The translations under genes and the position numbers were made by a program. Below are positions 7,105 to 15,800 of a DNA stretch of 24,436 nucleotides, one piece after another. The notes beneath the pieces are model-generated. The model was given only the letters and a program-made list of their open reading frames with translations. It was not told the DNA's origin and searched no databases. How positions within the stretch are numbered: position 1 is the first letter of the stretch; each line of letters starts with the position of its first letter. This DNA comes from Hydrogenophaga sp. Lineage in GTDB: Bacteria; Pseudomonadota; Gammaproteobacteria; Burkholderiales; Burkholderiaceae_C. The stretch covers positions 1-24,436 of the forward strand of contig JAGXRS010000132.1 in assembly GCA_018335615.1 (NCBI GenBank), in the 5' to 3' direction.

Positions 7105-9264
7105 ATGAGCCAAGCCGCCCAACCCCCACAGCCCGCCAAGCCCTGGTACACCATTCAGGCCCGCACGCCCGTGGCCTCGGCCGTGCAAGGCGTCAAGGCC
7201 TCGGCCGAAATTTTGATCTACGGCGACATCGGCGACAGCTGGTGGGGCGAAAGCGTCACCGCGGCGCAGTTCGTCAAAGACATCAACGCCCTGCAGGCCG
7301 ACCAGATCACCGTGCGCATCAACAGCTACGGCGGCAGCGTGCACGACGGCGTGGCCATCCACAACGCCATGAAGCGCCACCCGGCCAGCATCGACGTGCA
7401 GATTGACGGCCTGGCCGCCAGCATCGCCAGCCTCATTGCCATGGCCGGCGACCGCGTGACCATTGCCGAGAACGCGCTGCTCATGATCCACGCCCCACTC
7501 ACCGGTGTGTGGGGCAACGCCGCCCAGATGCGCGAAACCGCCGACATGCTCGACACCCATTCGCGCGCCGTGGCCACCAGCTACGCCAGCAAGAGCGGCA
7601 AGAGCGCCGCCGACGTGCTGGCCCTGCTCACCGATGGCAAAGACCACTGGTTCACCGCCGCCGAAGCCCTGGCAGAAGGCTACGTGGACGCCGTGAACGC
7701 CGCCAGCGACGACGGCGCCCAGGCCACGGCCCGCTTCGACCTTTCCCGTTTCAAAGACGTGCCCGCAGCCCTGCTGCGCGCCCGTCCCACCGCCGCGGCA
7801 GCCGCCGCAGTCACCCCCGTGGCCTCTGCCACATCCCCACAGGAGCACCCCATGACCCAGCAGGTCAACCAGCCGGCGGCCACCCCGAACCCTGCCGCCA
7901 CCCACCAACCTCAGCCCGCCGCACCGCTGGCCCCCGCCGCCGCGCCGGTGGTTGACGTCGCCTCTGTGCTGGCCGCCGACAAGGCCCGCCGCGAATCCAT
8001 CCGCGCCATGGGCCAGCCCTTCATGGCACACGAAGGCATGGCCGCCTTCATGGCCGGCCTGGAAAACGACCACACCGTGACGGCGGACATTGCCGGCCAG
8101 CGCATCCTGGCCCAGCTCGGCCGCGGTGCGGAGCCCGTGGCTGGTGGCCGCATCGTCACCGTGGCCGACGAAGCCGACAAGCGCCGCGAAGCCATGGTCA
8201 ACGCCATGCTCATGCGCGCTGGCAAGGCCGACGCCAAGGTGGTGGCCGAATCGGGCGCCAACCCCTACCGTGGCCGCACCCTGCTGGCCATTGCCGAAGC
8301 CTCGCTGCAGGCCGCCGGTGTGGACACCCGCCAGTTCGGCGACAAGCGCGCCATGGTGGCCGCCGCGTTCACCCAGTCCAGTTCTGACTTCCCAGTGCTG
8401 CTGGAGAACGTCATGCACAAGACCCTGCTCGGCGCCTACGCCCTGCAGGCCCTCACCTGGAGCCGCTTCTGCAAGCGCGGCAGCGTCAGCGACTTCCGCG
8501 CGCACAACCGTTACCGCGTGGGCTCGCTGGGCAACCTGCAGCCCAAGAACGAGCTGGGCGAGTACAAGAACGTGGCCATCCCGGACGGCGAGAAGTCCAG
8601 CATTGCCGCCGCCACCAAGGGCTTCATCCTGAACATCAGCCGCGAGACGGTCATCAACGACGACCTCGGCGCCCTGACCGACCAGGCCGCCGCCGCAGGC
8701 CGCGCCGCCGCCCGCACCGTGGAAGTGGACGTGTACGCCCTGCTCACCAGCAACAGCGGCCTGGGCCCCGTCATGAACGACGGCAAAACCCTGTACCACG
8801 CCGACCACGGCAACATCGACGCCACGGGCGGCGCCATCAGCGTCACTCGCCTGGACGCCATGCGCGTGCTCATGGCCCAGCAGCGCGACATCACCGGCAA
8901 CGACTTCCTCGACCTGCGCCCGGCCGTGCTGCTGTGCCCCATCGGCGCGGGCGGCAATGCCCGCGTGGTCATCGGCGCCGAATACGACACCGACGTGTCC
9001 AACAAATTCCAGGTGCCCAACCGGGTGCGCGGCCTGGTGCGCGACATCGTGGACACCCCGCGCCTGTCGGGCACGCGCTACCACCTGCTGGCCGATGCCA
9101 GCGATTCGGCTGCCATTGAAGTGGTGTTCCTCGACGGCGTGGACACCCCCTACCTGGAAACGGTCCAGGCCTTCGACACCGACGGCGGGCGCCTGAAGGT
9201 GCGCCTGGACTACGGCGTGGGCGGCCACGACTGGCGCGGCGCTGTCACCAACGCCGGCGCCTGA
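7105..9264 (+). CDS. ClpP-like prohead protease / major capsid protein fusion
   Basis: 719 residues from ATG 7105; a TTG at 7096 is in frame but weaker. Residues ~35-205 are a ClpP-like (S14) head maturation protease: ILIYGDIGDSWWGE, VRINSYGGSVHDGVAIHNAM, GLAASIASLIAMAGD with nucleophile S106, and LMIHAP with catalytic H129. Residues ~215-320 are an Ala/Pro-rich and helical scaffold-like stretch. Residues ~330-719 are the major capsid protein (for example SDFPVLLENVMHKTLLGAYALQALTW and VLLCPIGAGGNARVVIGAEYD), of the Mu gpT-like kind found in such fusions. The protease would trim the scaffold during head maturation. Fusions of this type are known in phages. An internal ATG at 7852 with a good ribosome binding site may give the capsid part on its own. 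A large hairpin follows the stop. Confidence 0.92.
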   Translation: MSQAAQPPQPAKPWYTIQARTPVASAVQGVKASAEILIYGDIGDSWWGESVTAAQFVKDINALQADQITVRINSYGGSVHDGVAIHNAMKRHPASIDVQIDGLAASIASLIAMAGDRVTIAENALLMIHAPLTGVWGNAAQMRETADMLDTHSRAVATSYASKSGKSAADVLALLTDGKDHWFTAAEALAEGYVDAVNAASDDGAQATARFDLSRFKDVPAALLRARPTAAAAAAVTPVASATSPQEHPMTQQVNQPAATPNPAATHQPQPAAPLAPAAAPVVDVASVLAADKARRESIRAMGQPFMAHEGMAAFMAGLENDHTVTADIAGQRILAQLGRGAEPVAGGRIVTVADEADKRREAMVNAMLMRAGKADAKVVAESGANPYRGRTLLAIAEASLQAAGVDTRQFGDKRAMVAAAFTQSSSDFPVLLENVMHKTLLGAYALQALTWSRFCKRGSVSDFRAHNRYRVGSLGNLQPKNELGEYKNVAIPDGEKSSIAAATKGFILNISRETVINDDLGALTDQAAAAGRAAARTVEVDVYALLTSNSGLGPVMNDGKTLYHADHGNIDATGGAISVTRLDAMRVLMAQQRDITGNDFLDLRPAVLLCPIGAGGNARVVIGAEYDTDVSNKFQVPNRVRGLVRDIVDTPRLSGTRYHLLADASDSAAIEVVFLDGVDTPYLETVQAFDTDGGRLKVRLDYGVGGHDWRGAVTNAGA
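7852..9264 (+). CDS. Probable internal-start scaffold/major capsid protein
   Basis: In-frame ATG 7852 (residue 250 of the fusion) is preceded by AGGAG at 7841-7845, six bases upstream. That is the same arrangement as before the DUF2190-like gene and the tail-tube gene. It would yield 470 residues beginning MTQQVNQPAATPNP, comprising the scaffold-like part and the capsid domain without the protease. This parallels lambda C/Nu3, where an internal start gives the scaffold in excess over the protease. Since capsids need hundreds of copies of the shell protein and few of the protease, the internal start makes sense. Use of this start is inference from the ribosome binding site. Confidence 0.55.
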   Translation: MTQQVNQPAATPNPAATHQPQPAAPLAPAAAPVVDVASVLAADKARRESIRAMGQPFMAHEGMAAFMAGLENDHTVTADIAGQRILAQLGRGAEPVAGGRIVTVADEADKRREAMVNAMLMRAGKADAKVVAESGANPYRGRTLLAIAEASLQAAGVDTRQFGDKRAMVAAAFTQSSSDFPVLLENVMHKTLLGAYALQALTWSRFCKRGSVSDFRAHNRYRVGSLGNLQPKNELGEYKNVAIPDGEKSSIAAATKGFILNISRETVINDDLGALTDQAAAAGRAAARTVEVDVYALLTSNSGLGPVMNDGKTLYHADHGNIDATGGAISVTRLDAMRVLMAQQRDITGNDFLDLRPAVLLCPIGAGGNARVVIGAEYDTDVSNKFQVPNRVRGLVRDIVDTPRLSGTRYHLLADASDSAAIEVVFLDGVDTPYLETVQAFDTDGGRLKVRLDYGVGGHDWRGAVTNAGA

Positions 9265-9265
9265 T

Positions 9266-9310
9266 AGGCCCACCAGCCCGGCCACCGCTGCGGTGGACCG
9301 GGCTGGGCCT
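9266..9310 (+). other. Large hairpin after the capsid gene
   Basis: Starting two bases after the capsid stop codon, arms 9266-9271/9305-9310, 9275-9281/9298-9304 and 9282-9287/9291-9296 pair perfectly (19 bp in all), with a 3-base loop and small bulges. No T-run follows, so full intrinsic termination is unlikely. It could protect or process the capsid mRNA, or act as a partial terminator before the next gene. Confidence 0.75.
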
Positions 9311-9341
9311 GAAGAACCCCACCCCCTACAGGAGAAACCTC

Positions 9342-9680
9342 ATGACCACCCGTTACGTTCAAGCCGGCAAGGTGCTGGACTTCCCCAACGCAGGCAGTGC
9401 CATCGCTTCTGGCGACGGCGTGCTCGTCGGCACCCGCATGGGTGTTGCCCTCACCAACATCCCCGCCGGTGGCGTCGGTTCCGTGCAGATCTGTGGCGTG
9501 TTCACGCTGCCCAAGCTCGGCACCGACAACATCACCCAGGGCGCCCTGGTGTACTGGGACAACACCAACAAACGCATGACGCTCACCGCCAGCGGCAACA
9601 CCCTGGCCGGCGTGTCCGCTGCAGCCGCTGCAGCCAGCACCACCAGCGTGAACGTGCTGCTCAACAGCACCCCGGCCTGA
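9342..9680 (+). CDS. DUF2190-like head decoration/fibre protein
   Basis: 112 residues from ATG 9342, with ribosome binding site AGGAGA 6 bases upstream. The sequence MTTRYVQAGKVLDFPNAG, SGDGVLVGTRMGVALTNIPAGG, GVFTLPK, GALVYWDNTNKRMT and GNTLAGVSAAAAAA matches the DUF2190 family. This family lies right after major capsid genes in many phages and is thought to be a capsid decoration or head-fibre protein. It is all beta with a short C-terminal strand. No signal peptide or enzyme motif is present. The gene is separated from the capsid by a strong hairpin, which may let the two be expressed at different levels. The family call is confident; the role rests on gene position. Confidence 0.85.
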   Translation: MTTRYVQAGKVLDFPNAGSAIASGDGVLVGTRMGVALTNIPAGGVGSVQICGVFTLPKLGTDNITQGALVYWDNTNKRMTLTASGNTLAGVSAAAAAASTTSVNVLLNSTPA

Positions 9681-9698
9681 ACGGTCTGCGCCGCCACC

Positions 9699-10088
9699 AT
9701 GCCCAACTTTGCCGCACTCGAACAGCGCCTGAACCGCGTGGCCGTTGGGCATTTGTCCAACGCGTCGGCGGTGTGGTACCCGGGTGGCTGGCCCGGCAGC
9801 CAGGTGGTGGACCCTCGCAGCTGGTACGAATATTTCTTCGGCCCCGTTGTGAGCGGCCTGCGCGTGGTGTTCGACCGCGAAGCCGGCCCCGCGCTGGACG
9901 GCCTGGTGAACGACACCAACCCCGTGCTGTCTGTGCTGGAGAGTGCCGCACGCGGCGCCCGCCGGGGTGACGTCATCGAAGTCACGCCCGACGGCACCGA
10001 GGCTGCCACGCGCTTCGAAGTGGTTCGCGCCACGCCCGACGGCACCGGCCTGCTGGTGCTGCACCTGATGGCAGAGGGTTCGCTGTGA
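9699..10088 (+). CDS. Head-tail joining protein (gpFII-like)
   Basis: 129 residues from ATG 9699. The C-terminal half (RRGDVIEVTPDGTEAATRFEVVRATPDGTGLLVLHL) is a small beta domain of the kind seen in head-tail connector proteins related to lambda gpFII. The N-terminus (FAALEQRLNRVAVGHLSNASAVWYPGG) is a common start for this group in proteobacterial phages. It would cap the filled head and form the site where the tail attaches. Its stop overlaps the GTG start of the next gene, implying translational coupling. Order after capsid and decoration protein, and before the tail terminator, fits the role. Sequence motifs alone would not prove it. Confidence 0.68.
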   Translation: MPNFAALEQRLNRVAVGHLSNASAVWYPGGWPGSQVVDPRSWYEYFFGPVVSGLRVVFDREAGPALDGLVNDTNPVLSVLESAARGARRGDVIEVTPDGTEAATRFEVVRATPDGTGLLVLHLMAEGSL

Positions 10089-10555
10089 GCACACCGGTTG
10101 ACACCCAGCTGCTCGACGCGCTGAAAGCGCTGCTTCAGGCCGCCGCCCTTCCGGTGGTGGGCGTGCATGTGGCGCGCAGCGAAGCAGACCCTTTTGAGCC
10201 CGACGAACTGCCCGCCGTGAACATTCTGCCGGTGCAGGAAGACATTGTGTCCCCCACCACCATCGGCGCGGCCAGGGGCGCGCCCGTGCTGCAGGTGCAC
10301 CGCTTTCAGCTGGTGGTGCAGGTGGTCACGCGCGGCGGCAGTGCCGCCGAAAGCGTGGCCCGGCGCGTCAGCGCGCTGTGCGCCCAGGCCATTGCACAAA
10401 ACCCCACCTTGGGCGGCGTGTGCCGCCAGCTGCTCACGCCCATGGCCAAACAGTGGGTTCGCGACGACGACCACGAACAGCGCCTGGCCCGCCAGAACAC
10501 GCTGTACAGCGGGGAGTACCGCACCTACAGCCACGACCCCTTCACCGCCGTCTAG
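10085..10555 (+). CDS. Tail terminator-like protein (gpU-like)
   Basis: 156 residues from GTG 10085, overlapping the previous stop by 4 bases. It starts with a helix (TQLLDALKALLQAAALPVVGVHVARSE), then alternating strands (LPAVNILPVQED, LQVHRFQLVVQVVTRGG) and a long helix (AAESVARRVSALCAQAIAQN), ending in a strand at YSGEYRTYSHDPFTA. This alpha/beta order and the DPF ending are typical of the minor tail protein U / tail terminator group, which caps the tail tube and binds the head. The tail-tube gene follows, as expected. The call depends mainly on fold pattern and gene order. Confidence 0.72.
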   Translation: MSTPVDTQLLDALKALLQAAALPVVGVHVARSEADPFEPDELPAVNILPVQEDIVSPTTIGAARGAPVLQVHRFQLVVQVVTRGGSAAESVARRVSALCAQAIAQNPTLGGVCRQLLTPMAKQWVRDDDHEQRLARQNTLYSGEYRTYSHDPFTAV

Positions 10556-10610
10556 CCACCCCATGGCGGCAACCCCGTAACACACGCACCCCACATTTCA
10601 GGAGCCCACC

Positions 10611-11831
10611 ATGCCCGCAGCCTCCGGCGTATTCAAGCAAGTCGCCATCAAAAAAGAAACCACCTACGGCGTGCTGCCCACCGCCAGCGGCGCGCAGCTG
10701 CTGCGCCGGGTGGACGCCGCCTTCAACCTCACCAAAGACACCTACGAATCCAACGAGATTCGCGCCGACCTGCAGGCCGCCGACATGCGCCACGGCATCA
10801 ACCGCGTCACGGGCAACCTCAACGGCGAACTCTCGCCCGGCTCCTACGCGCCCTACCTGGGCTCGCTGCTCAAGCGCGACTTCACCGCCGTGGCCGCCAT
10901 CACCGGGCAGAGCATCACCATCGCCGCCGCCGCTGGTGGCGCCTTCACCGTTTCGCGCGCCACCGGTTCGTGGCTCACCAGCGGCGTGAAAGTGGGCCAT
11001 GTGGTGCGCCTCACCGCCGGCACCTTCAATGCCAACAACCTGAACAAGAACCTGTTCGTGGTGGCCGTCACCGCCTTGGCGCTCACCGTGCTGGTGCTCA
11101 ACGGCACCACCCTCACCGCCGAAGGCCCCATTGCCTCGGCCACCCTGAGCCTGCCCGGCAAAACCACCTTCGTGCCCACCTCGGGCCACACCGACGACAG
11201 CTACGCCGTGGAAGAGTGGTTCAGCGACGTGCCCCGCAGCGAAACCTATACCGGCATCAAGTTCACGCAGGCGCAGATTCAGCTGCCACCCTCTGGCCCG
11301 GCCACGCTGGGCCTCACGGTGGCAGGCCAGCGCATGGGGCAGGCGGCCGGCGGCACGCGCTACTTCACCAGCCCAACCGCCCAAAGCGCATCCGGCATTG
11401 CCGCATCGGTCAACGGCGTGCTGCGCATCAACGGCGCCACCCAGCTCGCGGTTACCGGGCTGAACTTCGACATCAACGCCAACTTCACCGGCGACGGCGT
11501 GGTGGGCTCCAACGTCGTGCCCCAGCAGTTCGCCGGGCGCTTGCGCGTCTCGGGCCAGTTCACCGCTTACTTTGAAGACGGCGCCCTGGCCGACGCGTTC
11601 TACAACGAAAGCCAGATCGGCCTGCAAGTGGCCCTGACCACCGGCAGCGAAGCCGCGGCCGACTTCCTCACCTTCAGCATGAGCCGCGTGAAGCTCGGCG
11701 GCGCCGACAAGAGCGACGGCGAAGGCGGCGTGGTGCGCACCTTCCCCTTCACCGCGCTGCTCAACAGCAACGGCGGCGCCAGCGCCGAGCACGAGCAAAC
11801 CACCATCGCCATTCAAGACAGCCTGGCCTGA
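10611..11831 (+). CDS. Major tail tube protein
   Basis: 406 residues from ATG 10611, with CAGGAG 7 bases upstream. The N-terminus (SGVFKQVAIKKETTYGVLPTASGAQLLRRVDAAFNLTKDTYESNEI) and the following DLQAADMRHGINRVTGNLNGELSPG are typical of long tail-tube proteins of this siphovirus group. A second block (SGHTDDSYAVEEWFSDVPRSETYTGIKFTQAQIQLPPSG) and the C-terminal TFSMSRVKLGGADKSDGEGGVVRTFPFTALLN complete the pattern. It stacks in hexameric rings around the tape measure to form the tail. It is about twice as long as simple tube proteins, and an extra surface domain is possible. The stop is followed by a 109-base spacer with an 11-bp inverted repeat. Confidence 0.85.
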   Translation: MPAASGVFKQVAIKKETTYGVLPTASGAQLLRRVDAAFNLTKDTYESNEIRADLQAADMRHGINRVTGNLNGELSPGSYAPYLGSLLKRDFTAVAAITGQSITIAAAAGGAFTVSRATGSWLTSGVKVGHVVRLTAGTFNANNLNKNLFVVAVTALALTVLVLNGTTLTAEGPIASATLSLPGKTTFVPTSGHTDDSYAVEEWFSDVPRSETYTGIKFTQAQIQLPPSGPATLGLTVAGQRMGQAAGGTRYFTSPTAQSASGIAASVNGVLRINGATQLAVTGLNFDINANFTGDGVVGSNVVPQQFAGRLRVSGQFTAYFEDGALADAFYNESQIGLQVALTTGSEAAADFLTFSMSRVKLGGADKSDGEGGVVRTFPFTALLNSNGGASAEHEQTTIAIQDSLA

Positions 11832-11877
11832 TTTTTCAGCCAGCCACCCGCGCACCGACCCGGGCCGGCTCTCCGCT

Positions 11878-11929
11878 CTTGCAGGTGGAGGCTGGTTCGG
11901 GCACGGGCAACAACCCACCCACCTGCAAG
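11878..11929 (+). promoter_or_regulatory. 11-bp inverted repeat before the tail chaperone start
   Basis: CTTGCAGGTGG (11878-11888) and CCACCTGCAAG (11919-11929) are perfect inverted repeats separated by 30 bases. The downstream arm overlaps the likely ribosome binding site AAGGA (11927-11931) of the chaperone gene starting at 11941. When folded it could limit chaperone translation relative to the abundant tube protein. No T-run follows. The structure is seen directly; the regulatory role is inference. Confidence 0.65.
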
Positions 11930-11940
11930 GACTTCGAAAC

Positions 11941-12405
11941 ATGGAACAGCAACACACCCCCGTCCACTTGGTCGACACCGCGCCCAGCCTGCCCACCCCC
12001 GCCGCGCAAGGCTTCGACCTCGACAGCGTGCAAGACGCCGGCATGGCCGAATACGAGGTTACCCACCCCGTCACCGGCGCGGGCACCGGCGCCATCTTCC
12101 TGCTGGCCGGCCCCGAGCACCCCGAGCGCAAGCGCATCACCCTGAGCCTGATCCGCCGCATGCGCGCCGACGCCATGCGCGCCCAGGGAAAAGGCAAGGC
12201 CACCGACCCCGAAGCCGACATTGAAGAAGGCCGCGACATGCTGGTGAAGGCCACGCTGGGCTGGCGCGGCGTCTGCAAAGCCGGGCAGCCCGTGCCCTTC
12301 TCGCCCCAGGCCGCCGCGCAGCTCTACGCCGACCCCAAAACCCAGTGGCTCACCAAGCAGCTGCTGGCGGCCATGAACGACCAGGACCTTTTTATCAAGG
12401 CCTGA
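11941..12405 (+). CDS. Tail assembly chaperone (gpG-like)
   Basis: 154 residues from ATG 11941. The gene sits between the tail tube and tape measure, the invariant place of the G-type tail chaperone. The protein starts with a flexible Pro-rich part, then a beta segment (YEVTHPVTGAGTGAIFLLAGPEHPERKRI) and helices (SLIRRMRADAMRAQGKG, ADIEEGRDMLVKATLGW). The end (KTQWLTKQLLAAMNDQDLFIKA) carries the probable frameshift site in its last codons. Such chaperones coat the tape measure and bring tube subunits to it. They are not part of the finished virion. The function is assigned from gene order and the frameshift arrangement; sequence similarity to lambda gpG is not evident by eye. Confidence 0.8.
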   Translation: MEQQHTPVHLVDTAPSLPTPAAQGFDLDSVQDAGMAEYEVTHPVTGAGTGAIFLLAGPEHPERKRITLSLIRRMRADAMRAQGKGKATDPEADIEEGRDMLVKATLGWRGVCKAGQPVPFSPQAAAQLYADPKTQWLTKQLLAAMNDQDLFIKA

Positions 12406-12776
12406 GCGCGGCCCTGGTAGACCACGCAAAGGCCACCTTTGAACTGGACCGGGAACAAGCCGATGGCAGCACCTTGCGCGAACACCTGCAGGCCGTGGCA
12501 CGCAGCACCGGACGCACCCCGCCCGAGCTGCAGGTGCCACCCCTGCCCGCCGCGTGCCAAGGCGTGTGGCACCTGTTCCTGGAACTGCACGCCCGCCGTG
12601 GCAGCAACGGCTTCGGCCCCGCGCCCATTGACGAAGCCCGCCTGTGCTGCTGGCAGCAACTGCACCGCACGCAGCTCAGCCCATGGGAGGTGGACACCAT
12701 CTTCCTGCTCGACGGCGTGTGGCTGCGCTGCATGCACCAGCAGCAAAGCAAGCCCGGCCAGCAGCGCAAGACCTGA
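12393..12776 (+). CDS. gpT-like extension, read by -1 frameshift from the chaperone
   Basis: The frame -1 to the chaperone is open from within that gene to a stop at 12774-12776. A slip on the run in codons CTT TTT A (12388-12394) would join residue F151 to YQGLSAALVDHAKATFEL, giving a 278-residue fusion. The extension has LREHLQAVARSTGRTPPEL, GVWHLFLELHARRGSNGFGPAPI and LSPWEVDTIFLLDGVWLR. The latter two match small phage proteins usually found just before the tape measure. No ATG with a ribosome binding site lies after the chaperone stop, so independent translation is unlikely. In lambda the G-T fusion is needed in small amount for tail assembly. The slippery run is not the classic X XXY YYZ, so the exact site is uncertain. 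Confidence 0.72.
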   Translation, partial: YQGLSAALVDHAKATFELDREQADGSTLREHLQAVARSTGRTPPELQVPPLPAACQGVWHLFLELHARRGSNGFGPAPIDEARLCCWQQLHRTQLSPWEVDTIFLLDGVWLRCMHQQQSKPGQQRKT

Positions 12777-12818
12777 GCACCCCGGCCCGACCACCCTGAC
12801 CACACACCGCAGCACCCC

Positions 12819-15800
12819 ATGAGCTACCAAATCGGCAACATGGACCTGGGAATCACCTTCCGAGGCGACCTGAGCAACCTGCAGTCCCAACTGAACCAGG
12901 CCGGCGGCGCGGTGGACGGCTTTGGGCGCCGCACGGGTGGCGCCCTGCGGGACGTGTCTGCCGAAGCAGGCCGCACCGACGACGCCATGGCCCGCCTGGC
13001 GCAAGGCATCAAAGGCGCGTTCGTGGGCGGCTCGGTGGCGGTGGGCCTGATCACCCTGAAGAACAACATGATGGCCGCCACGGGCGCCATCATCGACGCA
13101 CAGGTGCAGCTGGACAAGCTGAACAACGGCTTCAAGTTCGGCACCGGCAGTGCGGCAGGTGGCGCCCGCGAAATGGCTTTTCTGCGCGAAGAGGTCAACC
13201 GCCTGGGCCTGGACCTGGGCGCCACCGCCTCGCAATACATGAAGCTGGTGGCGGCCAGCCGCGGCAACGCCATGCAAGGCGAAAAAACCCGCGAACTGTT
13301 CAAGTCCATTGCCGAAGCCAGCGTGGTCATGGGCCTGGGTGCCGAGCAGTCCGAGCGCGCCATGATGGCCGTCACCCAGATGATGTCCAAGGGCAAGGTC
13401 ATGGCCGAAGAGCTGCGGGGCCAGCTGGGCGAGCACCTGCCGGGCTCCTTCAGCATTGCCGCGCGTGCCATCGGCGTGACCGAGGTGGAGCTGAACAAAC
13501 TCATGGAAACCGGCCAGGTGCTCAGTGCCGACTTTCTGCCCAAGTTCGCCGCGCAGCTGCGCCGCGAACTGGCCGGCTCGGTGGAAGACGCCACGCACAG
13601 CATGCAGGCCAGCCTGAACCGCCTTCAAACCGCCTGGCTCACCTTCAAGCAAGAGATTGCGCAAACCGGTGTTGGCCAAGGCATCAACAACGAAGTTAGA
13701 GGCATGGCAACCGAGCTGAATGTGCTGAGCGAAGCGGCAGAGCAGTCTCGCAAGCGCAACGAGGGCTTCTGGGAATCTTTGACCAGCATCAGCGGAGCAG
13801 CTGTTGGGCGTGCCAGCTTTGGCGCGTTGGAGCTTGTGGCCGAGTCCACCAACAAGGCCATTCGGTTCTTGTCCGCTGGGTTGCTGGACTTCGGTACCGA
13901 GTTGGACCTCATGCCCAACAGCCTCAAAACCAACGCGCAGCAGCTGGAGCTGATGGCCGGCAAGATCAAGGCCGCCGAGGCCGAGTACACCGCCCTGGCC
14001 CTGCGCCTGCAGAGCGCACCCGAGAACATCTACATCAAGAGCGAGCTGGGCAACCTGGCGCGCTACATCGACGCCCTTCGCAACGCCCAGCGCGAAAAAA
14101 TGGCCCTGCAAGGCGGCCCGTCAGGCCCGGTGGAATACGGCAACGAAACCCGCCGCGAAGACGCGCGCCAGGGCGATCTGAGAATGCGCGCCGAGCAGGC
14201 CAAGGCGGTGGAAGGCTTCTGGGCCAAGAACATGACGCCGCTGCAGAAGATGAACGCCGAACTGGCCGCCGCCCGCGCCACCATGGGCAGCTTGTTCACC
14301 CCGGAAATTGAAGCCCAGATCCGCCAGAACTTCGCCACCCCCACCCGCGCCGCTGCCCGAGCCGCCGTGGACGACTTCACCCGCCTGAGCGACACCCTGC
14401 GCAAAGACGTGGCCACCGGCACCGCCCAGGCCGAAGCCGCCCAGCACGGCTACAACAAGGCACAAACCGAATTCCTGGCGCTGGCCGCGTCCGACGTGTG
14501 GCAGAACCTCACCGCCGACCAGCGCGCCCAGGTGGCCGCCCTGGTGGCGGTGAAGATCGCCCAGGAACAGGCCGCCGACGCCACCAAAGCGCTGGCCGAG
14601 GCGCACAGAGCCCAAACGCTGGCCGAGGCCGCCGCCCTGAGGCTGTACACCGACAGCGCCACCAGCGCAGAAAGGCGCCTGCAGGACATGCGCCAGGAAG
14701 CCCAGGCCATGGCCTACGCCGAAGCGCACCACATCAGCCTGGCCCAAGCCATCGAGCACACCGCCGTGGCCCGCCTGCGCGAACAGCAGGCCATCGAAAT
14801 GGCCAAGGGCGCGGGCATGAACGATTCCGTGGTGCTGGCCCTGCAGGCCGAAATCGACGCCCGCCAGCAGATCATCGGCGCCATTGCCAGCAACGAAGTG
14901 CGCGACGCATCCCGCAAGCTGCGCGAAGACCAGGAACGGGAGTGGGCACGCACCTGGGACCAGGTGGCGCAGAGCTTCACCGACGCGCTCATGCAAGGGG
15001 GTAAGTCGGTCAAGGAATACCTGATCGGCCTGTTCCGCACGCTGGTGCTGCGCCCCATCCTGGCGCCCATCGGCGCGGGCATGGCCAGCATGTTCGGCGG
15101 ACCGGCGGCGGCTGCAGGGCAGGGCGGCGCAGGCGGCGGCCTGAGCATGCTGGGCAATCTGCACAGCATGTACCAAGGCGTCTCCAGCGGGTTCAGCGGC
15201 CTGGGGGCCAGCGTGGGCAGCATCGGCGCCAGCATGCAGTACGGCACCGCCGCGTTTTCTCAGCAGAGCACCATGCTGGCCGCGCAAGAGGCGGGCATGG
15301 GCACCATGGCCGGCACCATGGGCACCGCTGCCAGCGCCCTGGGCGGCGCTATGGTCGGCTTCATGGCGGGCAAGATGATCAGCGGCGGCTACAGCGCCAT
15401 CGGCAAGAGTGGCAACACCGCCGTGGTGGCGGGCACCGCCATCGGCATGGCGGTGGCCGGCCCCATTGGGGCAGCCATTGGCGGCATGATCGGTGGCACC
15501 GTCAACCGCCTGTTCGGCCGCAAGCTCAAAGACAGCGGCATCATGGGCGAGTTCGGTGGCGCGGGCGGCTTCAGCGGCCAGCAGTACGAGTTCTACAAAG
15601 GCGGCACCTTCCGGTCGGACAAGACCAAAACCCGCGCCATGGAAGCCGAATTGCGCGACGCCCTGGCCGAGCAGTACCAACTGTTGGCCGACAACACCAC
15701 CGGCATGGCGGGGCAGCTCAAGCTCAGCGCCAGCGCGCTGGAAACCTACACGCGCAAGGTCAAATTCAGCACGCGCGGCTTGACGAGCGAGCAGATCACT

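Noticed and set aside
12345..12404. Independent ATG 12345 start for the gpT-like frame
   Set aside because: It lies inside the chaperone gene with no clear ribosome binding site, and the residues before the slip site are not protein-family-like; frameshifting explains the frame better.
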